The notes under the pieces were generated by a model. The model worked only from the letters and a program-made list of their open reading frames with translations, was not told the origin of the DNA and did not search any database. Shown here one piece after another: positions 1 through 5,825 of a stretch of DNA of 5,825 nucleotides. Source of the DNA: Bacteroidales bacterium (lineage in GTDB: Bacteria; Bacteroidota; Bacteroidia; Bacteroidales; UBA932); NCBI GenBank assembly GCA_017554135.1, contig JAFZIX010000165.1, positions 1-5,825 of the forward strand, written 5' to 3'. The stretch's first letter is position 1, and every line of letters starts with the position of its first letter. Made by a program: the position numbers and the translations under genes.

Positions 1-823
1 CTATGAGGTCGGAGACTCTGTCTTCGGCAGTGCTGATTACTACATCGTACAGTTTGGGCTCCAGAGGGTTCCAGAGGCGGAGTTTGCGGGGTTTCAACTG
101 GAAGCGTGCAATGCCCTTCTCGTCTGTTTTCGCCTTTCCCTTCAGCTTGAGTTCGGGAATGGAGATGTTCACTTCCACCCCTTTGAACGGAGGATTTACC
201 TCGATGTCCGCGGCTATGGTGTCGGTGGTGCCTTCCTTCAGCCTCACGAAATAATCGGAAACGTAAAGTTGCGGCACGCTGAACAGCATCACATCGCGGG
301 TGATGCCGCCGTAATTCCACCAGTCGAAGGACATTGCGGGGATGGCGTCTTCGCGGCGGTTATTGTGCACCCTCACCACCAGGAAGTTATCGCCAGCCTT
401 CAGTTCCCTGGTCACATCTGCCTGGAAAGGAGTGAAGGAACCTTCATGCGCGACCACCCTTCTGCCGTTCAGCCACACCTCGCAACGATGGCTGACTCCG
501 GCAAAATAGAGAATGTACCTTTTATCCGGATCAGGCTGAGCCTCGAAGTGGCGGGCATACCAGACCGTGCCCTCATAGCGCCAGAGTTCCGGTACCTGGT
601 GATTCCAGTCCCCGGGGACATCCAGTTTGAGCGCTCCGTTCCAGGAATACTCGATGAATTCACTTTTGTCGGCAGGTTCGCGGTCCAGCCACATTCTCTT
701 CCCCGTGCCGACTTCATACTGGTCTACTATCGCAGACCATTCGCCGTTAAGGGAAACCTGCTCCCTTCCGTACGGGTTGGGGAGCAGGAACATTGCCAAA
801 GCAAGTAAAAGGCTTGTTATCAT
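1..823 (-). CDS. Glycoside hydrolase family 2 protein, N-terminal part (cut by left edge)
   Basis: This is the first 274 codons of a GH2 enzyme; the gene runs off the left edge. Residues 1-17 are hydrophobic (MITSLLLALAMFLLP) and probably a secretion signal, although the n-region has no Lys or Arg. Residues about 24-185 match the GH2 sugar-binding jelly-roll domain, with SLNGEW, VPGDWN, YEGTVWYAR, CEVWLNG, HEGSFTPFQADVT and the highly typical FDWWNYGGITRDV (166-178). Residues about 188-274 look like the following Ig-like sandwich domain, ending near the LWNPLEPKLYDV motif. The TIM barrel with the two catalytic glutamates lies outside the window, so specificity cannot be read; the WWNYGGI style resembles beta-glucuronidase/beta-galactosidase-like members. 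The ATG at 823-821 was chosen because it overlaps the upstream TGA (ATGA) and gives the hydrophobic leader. There is no Shine-Dalgarno-like sequence, and the bases before the start (GTTCA) are poor, so translation may depend on coupling to the lipoprotein gene. The family call is secure; the substrate is unknown. Confidence 0.93.
   Translation of the reverse strand, partial: MITSLLLALAMFLLPNPYGREQVSLNGEWSAIVDQYEVGTGKRMWLDREPADKSEFIEYSWNGALKLDVPGDWNHQVPELWRYEGTVWYARHFEAQPDPDKRYILYFAGVSHRCEVWLNGRRVVAHEGSFTPFQADVTRELKAGDNFLVVRVHNNRREDAIPAMSFDWWNYGGITRDVMLFSVPQLYVSDYFVRLKEGTTDTIAADIEVNPPFKGVEVNISIPELKLKGKAKTDEKGIARFQLKPRKLRLWNPLEPKLYDVVISTAEDRVSDLI
820..823 (-). promoter_or_regulatory. ATGA stop/start overlap, lipoprotein to GH2 gene
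   Basis: The TGA of the lipoprotein gene (822-820) overlaps the ATG of the GH2 gene (823-821). The bases just before the ATG are neither A-rich nor Shine-Dalgarno-like, so coupling to the upstream gene is the likeliest way this start is used. Confidence 0.82.
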
Positions 824-2895
824 TGAACTTTCTTGATGGTAAGTGCATTGATGTGTCCGTCGGCCGCAAGGGTGGTATCCTTGCCTATGATAGACACTTT
901 GATTGTTCCGTCAGCGGCAGGAGCCACGCCGGTGAAATTAACGCCGAAGCCATCGAAATTACCTTCCGCAGCAGCAAGATTCTTAAGACCGGTATTGATG
1001 CTCTTGCTTTCGGATTCGGTCTTGCCTATGACCTTGTATTCGCTGATACGAGCTGCAGCGCTGCCGTTCCAGCGTACAGCGATTATAGTAAGGTCGTATG
1101 TCGCGGAAGGATCGAAACCGGAAATGGTCACAACCGCGGGTCCTACGTCGCCCTGATTCTTTGTGCCGCCTATCATTATGCCATCGTACCAGACACCCTT
1201 GGGATAGTTGACTCCATTGATGGTGAGTTCCTGGTCCACCTCGCCGCCTACTCCGTTATAGTTGGCGGTGAAACCGGTCAGGTCGGTGATCTTTATGCTT
1301 GCATATTTATCCTCATCGTTCTTGAGGTAGATAGGGTCTTCGGTGGTGTAGACGGGCACGCGGGTCCATCCTGCTGGAGTTGCGGTGGTACCCGCGCCAA
1401 AGTCAATCTGGACAGGACGGGAGAAGTTGGGATCCTGTGTCGCAGGTGACTTATAATCAGTCATTTCCGTCACTTCCCAAGGCTTTGCGCAAGCCGCGTG
1501 AGCTGATGCACGGCAGATCTCCGCCAGGGTATCGTCGATATTCTCGTGATGCCAGGTGGTATTCAGTACGGATTCTCCGGAGATGGTCTCATACCAGGTG
1601 CAGGCTGCGGTGAAGCGGCCGTAAGTGACTTCCAGATGGTAGCCGTCACGGTTGAAGGTGTCTCCGAGCCAGGTGGTGCGTCCGTTCTGGATTGCGGTGC
1701 CGCAAGGAACGACGGCCTTGAGCTCGGAATGTGCGGTCATGGCAGCCTGCCCCGCACTCATGATGGCATTATACATCGTCATCTGATTCTTGTCGTACTT
1801 GGGGAAGTCGGCATGGTCGGAAGAGGAGGCATAAGCCCAGGTTTGATGGAGGAGGAATGTGGCTTTGTCGCCAACCTTTCCACGGACATAGGTGATAAGG
1901 TTGCCGAGATATGGCTCATAGGTATCTGCCTGTCCGGACAGTCCGCTGACCTGCTGGAAGCTCACATAATCCCACTTCTCGTCGGTGAGGCCGCCGGCAA
2001 GGCTGGCCCTGGTTTCGGTCTTTTGACCGTCCACGATCCTGCGATAATAGTACTCTTCCGCATCAGACTGGGAATTGTTGTAATGGGTCTCGAGCGAGCA
2101 TCCTCCAATGTAGAGGTCGCCGATTATAACCTTCTTTCCGGCTGCATTGAACAGGTTCCAGAGATACTGCTCCACTGCATCCTGAGAGAAACTGTTGCCG
2201 ATGGCAAGGATGCGGATGATGCCGTCGGAGGGTTCTTCAGCAGCTCCCTGCTTCACCGTGATGACCGCGCTGCCTGCATCGGAAGAGAAGGTCACATGGC
2301 CCTCGCGCGCCTCATAAGCCTCATTTGCAGCAACGGTGATGGAGAAAGAATGATCTTCCACCGCCTTGGTCTGGGCAACAGTAATCCAGTTGACATCAGC
2401 TGTGGGAGTTACAGTCACGTTGGACTTTAAGGGGAGGGTGATAACGTCTCCGGCTGCAGCCACGCTGAAGGTCTGGTTGTCCAGCACCATCACGTTGTTC
2501 TGGAGCTGGGTCACAGGAACGGTGGCCGTAGACTTTTCGCAGGTGACTGTAATGTTGGCGGTGCGGCCGTCCCCGGTTTCATTGGCCTGGACGGTGACGG
2601 TGACGGAAATATTGTCACCTGCTTCGCCGCTTTCAGGCCTGATGCCAAGCCAGTTTCCGGACACGGAAGCAGTCCAGGCCTTGGTGGCGGAGAAAGTGAA
2701 GGTTGCGGTACCTGCCGCGCTTCCTACTGCCAGCCCTGTTGCCGGGACGTCCTGTCCCAGATTCACTTTTCCTTCAACTACAGGAGTTTCGGGGGTTTCC
2801 TGGTTTCCCGGAGTTTCCGGCGTTTCGGGTTTACAACTGAATGCAAAGACCAAAAGGCCGCACATGAAGATGTTCTTCAAAATTGAGTTTTTCAT
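820..2895 (-). CDS. BACON-domain lipoprotein with DUF4886 (SGNH hydrolase-like) domain
   Basis: Complete 691-residue protein. Residues 1-20 form a lipoprotein signal ending AFS|C21, followed by a Pro/Glu/Thr-rich linker (22-38), so it is probably anchored in the outer membrane. Two BACON-type beta domains follow, about 42-132 (AWTASVSGNWLGI; ends TVPVTQLQ) and 135-217 (VNWITV; ends AVITVKQGA). Such domains are linked to carbohydrate or mucin adhesion or to acting as spacers. Residues about 226-470 match DUF4886, an SGNH-fold family. Visible elements are ILAIGNSFS (block I, likely nucleophile Ser235), YIGGCS (likely block II glycine), VSFQQVSG (block III position) and RDGYH (block V, Asp417 and His420). 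The expected activity is ester hydrolysis, for instance deacetylation of a glycan, but this is inferred from the fold. Residues about 492-691 form a Gly/Thr/Asn-rich beta module that begins VQIDFGAG and that I cannot assign. The ATG overlaps the GH36-like stop (ATGA), and the TGA overlaps the GH2 start. The family call is strong; the substrate is unknown. Confidence 0.93.
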   Translation of the reverse strand: MKNSILKNIFMCGLLVFAFSCKPETPETPGNQETPETPVVEGKVNLGQDVPATGLAVGSAAGTATFTFSATKAWTASVSGNWLGIRPESGEAGDNISVTVTVQANETGDGRTANITVTCEKSTATVPVTQLQNNVMVLDNQTFSVAAAGDVITLPLKSNVTVTPTADVNWITVAQTKAVEDHSFSITVAANEAYEAREGHVTFSSDAGSAVITVKQGAAEEPSDGIIRILAIGNSFSQDAVEQYLWNLFNAAGKKVIIGDLYIGGCSLETHYNNSQSDAEEYYYRRIVDGQKTETRASLAGGLTDEKWDYVSFQQVSGLSGQADTYEPYLGNLITYVRGKVGDKATFLLHQTWAYASSSDHADFPKYDKNQMTMYNAIMSAGQAAMTAHSELKAVVPCGTAIQNGRTTWLGDTFNRDGYHLEVTYGRFTAACTWYETISGESVLNTTWHHENIDDTLAEICRASAHAACAKPWEVTEMTDYKSPATQDPNFSRPVQIDFGAGTTATPAGWTRVPVYTTEDPIYLKNDEDKYASIKITDLTGFTANYNGVGGEVDQELTINGVNYPKGVWYDGIMIGGTKNQGDVGPAVVTISGFDPSATYDLTIIAVRWNGSAAARISEYKVIGKTESESKSINTGLKNLAAAEGNFDGFGVNFTGVAPAADGTIKVSIIGKDTTLAADGHINALTIKKVQ
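2782..2829 (-). repeat. Short imperfect tandem repeat encoding a Pro-Glu-Thr lipoprotein linker
   Basis: The core GAAAC occurs five times at steps of about 8-10 bases. It encodes PETPETPG-NQ-ETPETP, residues 23-38 of the lipoprotein, just after the lipidated Cys21. It acts as a flexible spacer that holds the BACON domains off the membrane. The near-identical units could allow length change by slippage, but a single sequence cannot show this. Confidence 0.6.
2892..2895 (-). promoter_or_regulatory. ATGA stop/start overlap, GH36-like gene to lipoprotein gene
   Basis: The TGA of the GH36-like gene (2894-2892) overlaps the ATG of the lipoprotein gene (2895-2893). The ATG opens a lipoprotein signal (MKNSILKN), which supports this start. 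Confidence 0.85.
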
Positions 2896-4919
2896 TTTAT
2901 AAGATATTTATACAATTTACTTGAATTCTTCTCTTTGATTTTCAGGCAGATACAGCCATCGGCATCCACCTTTGCCCGAATACGCCGGCCGCTTCCAAGC
3001 ACTGGTTTCAGGCGCACGCGGCTTCCCTCCGGGAGCCAGGTGCGGAGCCTGACCTTGCGGGCGGGATTATCCTCGCGATAGACGAGGAGATATCCTTCTT
3101 TGGGCCCGGTTATGCTCTGGAATCCGGTCCATGAACGTCCCGAGGGCTCATCCCCTATGGGGAGAATAGTTCCCGAGTGGAAGTCGGGAGCAATCTCACG
3201 ATATGCGCGAATCAGATTGCCAGCGGCGAAAGCCTCTTCCGGCAGGTTGGAGGCTTCCATCCATGCCAGGGGCTGAGCGGCAAATGTTATCGCTGCAAGA
3301 TATTCGAAGTCGTAGTTCCCGGGGGCGAAACTATCCCCCTCCGGGTACTTGGCAGCATTGCGCCACTTGTTCAGGAATTCCACCTGAAGGCACTCCGCCG
3401 GCACATAGCGGCTGAGCTGCCAAAGGTTGCGCAAGGTATGATAAGGGTAGTAGTTCCCCCAGTCGGTGTAGCGGTTTTCCAGGAAGATGTTCCCGTACTC
3501 GCCGAAGTAGTGATATCCTCCCCTGCGGCCTGCGGTAGCATCGAGGTTGAAGATCACCGCTCCCCCGCTTTCTTCCAGCATCTTGTCGAACAGATGGCGG
3601 AGATTGGCCTCCGCACGCCGGGTTGGAATTTGAAGCCCGTCTATCTTGAAGATGCGGATGCCGTATTGTCTGTACAGGCCCAGGATGGCCTCGGCATCCT
3701 TTTCCCAGTCAGCGAATTCATCCTGCACGCTGGGGTTGTACCACAGGCCTGTCTCTATGCCCAGTTCCCTGCCGCGTTCCACTATAGGAGCGAGCCCGCG
3801 GGGGTATTTCTGCGGATCCGGGGTCCAGTAGTCAGGATTGTCCCATATGTTGCGGAAGGAGCCTTTCGCCACCTTGGAGTTGGGGCTCTTGCCACTCTGC
3901 CATCCGTCGTCTATCTGGAAGACACTCACCCCCAGCCTGGCGGCCAGTTCGAGTTCCTGCAGGCAGAAGGCCTCGTTGACCTTGGAGTCCTGGCTGCGGT
4001 CTCCCCAGGTATTCATCATCACCATATCCTCGCTGCGGCGGACTGCCTTCTGGTAGAGGCGGAGGGCCTTCAAGGCTGAGAGTTCATCCGTGCCGGATAC
4101 CCCGGTCACGCAGCCGTAGAGCCGGGTCCAGCCATTGACGTTCACATCCGCGGCAGAGATACCCGCTCCCACAACCTGGAAGCGGCCGAATTCCGCGGTA
4201 AAGTCCGTGCCGCTACCACCTATCTGCACATCGGAGCAGGGAGCTTCTTTAAGGAAGAAGAAGCCGTTGCCGCCAAGGCCGTCGTTCACGAACAGTAGGT
4301 TTCCCTTGTAGCCGAGGCGGCGGTAGGCGATGAAGGATTCTTCCTGCACCAGGTTGTCGTTCCAGTCGGTGACGTCGCGGAAGGCCACGGCCTTGCAGTG
4401 CCAGTGCGCTCCGCCGAAGGAGAGGCGGTCGAGCACGATTGATGCGGCGGCCTTGGATGCCATGTCGGCAGCGGATTCTATGTTTTTGCGGTCGGCAACG
4501 TTCTCCTTCCTAGCATCGGTCAGGCCGCTCAGCGTGCCGCGAACGTAGGTATCGCAGGCTATAGCCGGCACTCCGTCGTAGATGCGGTATTCACGCCTCA
4601 CCTCAACCGCTCCGAGACGGCAACTCACGCGAGCAATCAGGCATTCAGCCTTTTCCTGCTCAAACACGGCTTCCGAAGCTGCGACCTTGCCCAGAGAGAA
4701 ATCCGGGCGCAGTACGTCGGTGCGGAAGATATTCCCCGTGGTTTTATCTGTCAAGGAGACTGTTTCCAGTGCTCCGTTGTTCCAGACGAACGCCCTCTCT
4801 ATCAGCGAGTTACCAAGGCGCAATGTATCCTTTTCTAATGTGGCATAGCAGCTGTCCGCCTGCGCGGAAGCTGCTACCGTCAATGCGGAAAACGCCAGTA
4901 TCAGTGCTATCTTTCTCAT
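2892..4919 (-). CDS. Secreted GH36-like glycoside hydrolase (alpha-galactosidase family)
   Basis: Complete 675-residue protein. MRKIALILAFSALTVAASAQA is a classic type I signal peptide (cut near Ala19-Gln20), so the enzyme is periplasmic or exported. Residues about 22-285 form an N-terminal beta-sandwich, about 295-565 a TIM barrel, and about 575-672 a C-terminal beta domain; the order and length fit clan GH-D family GH36. Barrel motifs are NTWGDRSQD (303-311), FQIDDGWQ (334-341), GLWYNPS and FKIDG (424-428). Asp427 sits where the GH36 nucleophile lies. ENRYTDW places Asp486 59 residues later, close to the nucleophile to acid/base spacing known for Thermotoga maritima GH36. The Cys-Ser-Gly-Gly substrate loop of characterised alpha-galactosidases is not visible; AGRRGGYHYFGEYG occupies that stretch, so galactose specificity should not be assumed. 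The start is preceded by five A residues and overlaps the oxidoreductase stop. The last 12 codons are unusually AT-rich. The GH36-like call is firm; the sugar specificity is weakly supported. Confidence 0.9.
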   Translation of the reverse strand: MRKIALILAFSALTVAASAQADSCYATLEKDTLRLGNSLIERAFVWNNGALETVSLTDKTTGNIFRTDVLRPDFSLGKVAASEAVFEQEKAECLIARVSCRLGAVEVRREYRIYDGVPAIACDTYVRGTLSGLTDARKENVADRKNIESAADMASKAAASIVLDRLSFGGAHWHCKAVAFRDVTDWNDNLVQEESFIAYRRLGYKGNLLFVNDGLGGNGFFFLKEAPCSDVQIGGSGTDFTAEFGRFQVVGAGISAADVNVNGWTRLYGCVTGVSGTDELSALKALRLYQKAVRRSEDMVMMNTWGDRSQDSKVNEAFCLQELELAARLGVSVFQIDDGWQSGKSPNSKVAKGSFRNIWDNPDYWTPDPQKYPRGLAPIVERGRELGIETGLWYNPSVQDEFADWEKDAEAILGLYRQYGIRIFKIDGLQIPTRRAEANLRHLFDKMLEESGGAVIFNLDATAGRRGGYHYFGEYGNIFLENRYTDWGNYYPYHTLRNLWQLSRYVPAECLQVEFLNKWRNAAKYPEGDSFAPGNYDFEYLAAITFAAQPLAWMEASNLPEEAFAAGNLIRAYREIAPDFHSGTILPIGDEPSGRSWTGFQSITGPKEGYLLVYREDNPARKVRLRTWLPEGSRVRLKPVLGSGRRIRAKVDADGCICLKIKEKNSSKLYKYLIK
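2896..2930 (-). promoter_or_regulatory. AT-rich translation-initiation region before the lipoprotein gene
   Basis: Only 5 of these 35 bases are G or C, in sharp contrast to the G+C-rich coding DNA around them. The stretch encodes the last codons of the GH36-like protein (NSSKLYKYLIK) and lies directly upstream of the lipoprotein ATG. Bacteroidota mostly do not use Shine-Dalgarno pairing and favour A/T-rich, unstructured leaders, so this tail probably doubles as a strong start region. No Bacteroidota -33/-7 promoter pair (TTTG / TAnnTTTG) was found within it. The role is inferred from composition and position. Confidence 0.5.
4916..4919 (-). promoter_or_regulatory. ATGA stop/start overlap, oxidoreductase to GH36-like gene
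   Basis: The TGA stop of the oxidoreductase (4918-4916) shares two bases with the ATG of the GH36-like gene (4919-4917). Five A residues stand directly before the ATG and no Shine-Dalgarno-like sequence is present. This implies co-transcription and probable translational coupling, and it fixes the start of the GH36-like gene. Confidence 0.85.
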
Positions 4920-5825
4920 TTTTTATCCGGGGCCAAAAGTCGGGGATAAGGAAGGTTTTTCTGCTCGTTGAAGCGCTGGTTGTCGGGCAGGGGCCCGTCC
5001 ACCGCGGCGCCTTTTTTCATGAGGACCTGCAGTTCGGGAAGGTACTTGCGGTACACATCGCGCGGCTTCGCCTTATGGGCATTGCAGACGGATGCCGCCA
5101 GGCCGACCACCTCACCGGACATGCCGCAGGTGCGCATCACGCGGGTGGTGCCCAGGGCCACGTGGGTGACAGAAATGTCACGTCCGGCCATGAAGAGGTT
5201 GTCCACATTGCGGGAATAGAGGCAGCGGTAAGGGACCGCGGCGGGATAGATTCGGTTGTGTATCGTCTTTGTCTTAAATTCCTCCCCGGGGAAATCCGGA
5301 GTGACCTCAGGATCCGGGAAATGAAGATCTATGCTCCAGGTGGTCGCGAAAGTGGCATCCTCGTGGAAGACGCACTTGTCTATATCGTCCTGCTTATAGA
5401 TATAATCGCCCATCAGGCGGCGGGACTCGCGTTTGCCGGACACGTATGCCACCCAGTCCAGTTCGCGGTCGGCGTACATATTCAGATGGTTCTTGAGCCA
5501 GCTCCAGTTGGAGTAAATCACCATCATTCCGTAGTCACGCACATACTCGAACTCGGTGGTCATGTCGTGAAGCATACCGGTCTCCCAGGTCCATTCGCCC
5601 ATGGTGACTTTCTGCACGTTGCCGTCGTTGAAGTTCAGTCCGTACTCGAAAACGGGGAACTTCGAAGGCTTGGGATTCTTTTTGGAATACCACTGCACCG
5701 AGGCGCCAAGCACGAAGTTGTCGGGCTCGTCGGGTGCAAGGGATTCGCCGAACTCCGCCTTTCCCTCACGGCCGTAGCGGTAGTCCGCCCCGGACAGGTA
5801 TCCAATGCTGCCGTCGCCTGTGCAA
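4916..5825 (-). CDS. FAD-dependent oxidoreductase (PF12831 type), C-terminal part (cut by right edge)
   Basis: The last 302 codons of a gene that starts beyond the right edge. Reading stays open to the edge, so the GTG near 5713 is internal. The fragment opens with CTGDGSIGYLSGADYRYGRE, then EFGESLAP, which is the conserved segment after the D-x-TGDG motif of the FAD_oxidored family. Further family features are GKRESRRLMGDY (fragment residues 130-141), SIDLHFPDP, and the C-terminal FAD-contacting stretch RNVDNLFMAGRDIS with THVALGTTRVM and TCGMSGEVVG (about 205-241). The protein ends in a short basic tail (LAPDKK). The N-terminal Rossmann GxGxxG motif and any export signal lie outside the window, so location and full length are unknown. 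The family is common next to glycoside hydrolases in Bacteroidota and other glycan degraders, but its substrate is generally unknown; some members carry a doubtful 'xanthan lyase' label. As the upstream gene of a tightly coupled operon it presumably acts on the same substrate as the hydrolases; whether it oxidises a sugar or an aglycone cannot be told. Confidence 0.9.
   Translation of the reverse strand, partial: CTGDGSIGYLSGADYRYGREGKAEFGESLAPDEPDNFVLGASVQWYSKKNPKPSKFPVFEYGLNFNDGNVQKVTMGEWTWETGMLHDMTTEFEYVRDYGMMVIYSNWSWLKNHLNMYADRELDWVAYVSGKRESRRLMGDYIYKQDDIDKCVFHEDATFATTWSIDLHFPDPEVTPDFPGEEFKTKTIHNRIYPAAVPYRCLYSRNVDNLFMAGRDISVTHVALGTTRVMRTCGMSGEVVGLAASVCNAHKAKPRDVYRKYLPELQVLMKKGAAVDGPLPDNQRFNEQKNLPYPRLLAPDKK

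Noticed and set aside
269..808. Long plus-strand reading frame opposite the GH2 gene
   Set aside because: It is codon-aligned with the real minus-strand gene, so it stays open simply because that gene rarely uses TTA, CTA or TCA codons. The translation resembles no family.
793..1449. Plus-strand reading frame bridging the GH2 start and the lipoprotein C-terminus
   Set aside because: Antisense shadow, codon-aligned with the lipoprotein gene, with no recognisable protein content.
1546..2430. 294-codon plus-strand reading frame opposite the lipoprotein gene
   Set aside because: It is also codon-aligned antisense to a clearly recognisable lipoprotein/DUF4886 gene. The product has no recognisable motif or domain.
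2896..2935. Internal promoter in the AT-rich patch before the lipoprotein gene
   Set aside because: No TAnnTTTG-like -7 box with a correctly spaced TTTG -33 box could be found; the composition fits a translation-initiation region better.
3177..4079. 300-codon plus-strand reading frame opposite the GH36-like gene
   Set aside because: It is codon-aligned antisense over the conserved GH36 barrel, where sense codon bias removes antisense stops. The translation has no domain signature.
4916..5713. Treating the oxidoreductase as a complete 265-residue protein starting at the GTG near 5713
   Set aside because: The same frame remains open to the window edge, and the upstream residues (CTGDGSIGYLSGADYRYG) are conserved in the FAD_oxidored family, so the GTG is an internal valine codon.
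1..5825. Rho-independent terminators, RNA genes, CRISPR arrays, insertion-sequence ends or attachment sites
   Set aside because: The coding block is continuous, and no stem-loop plus T-tract, tRNA-like fold, regular repeat-spacer pattern or terminal inverted repeat was seen by eye.

Overview
All coding sequence lies on the minus strand, in one gapless block of four genes. In transcription order (right to left) these are: the C-terminal part of an FAD-dependent oxidoreductase (PF12831 type); a complete secreted GH36-like 'alpha-galactosidase' family protein; a complete lipoprotein with two BACON domains, a DUF4886/SGNH-hydrolase domain and an unassigned C-terminal beta module; and the N-terminal part of a GH2 glycoside hydrolase. 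The first and last genes are cut by the window edges. No RNA gene, insertion sequence, CRISPR array, terminator or convincing promoter was seen, and there is no intergenic stretch that could hold one.

The organism is most likely a member of the Bacteroidota, probably Bacteroidales. The grounds are the BACON-DUF4886 lipoprotein, the glycan-degradation gene set typical of polysaccharide utilization loci (PULs), and the absence of Shine-Dalgarno-like sequence before the starts, with A-rich or AT-rich sequence before two of the three visible ones. The DNA is fairly G+C-rich by eye. That would fit groups such as Alistipes or uncultured gut Bacteroidales better than Bacteroides itself, but this is inference.

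Each of the three gene junctions is the same 4-base ATGA overlap, where the TGA stop of one gene shares bases with the ATG of the next. The set therefore looks like a single translationally coupled operon, and the visible genes probably act on the same substrate. Two are glycosidase-type enzymes (GH36-like and GH2), one is a probable surface or periplasmic SGNH esterase with carbohydrate-adhesion-type domains, and one is a flavoprotein oxidoreductase. The simplest reading is an accessory module that removes acyl groups and sugars from a decorated glycan or glycoside, with an oxidation step of unknown target. SusC/SusD transporters and a regulator, expected for a full PUL, would have to lie outside the window.
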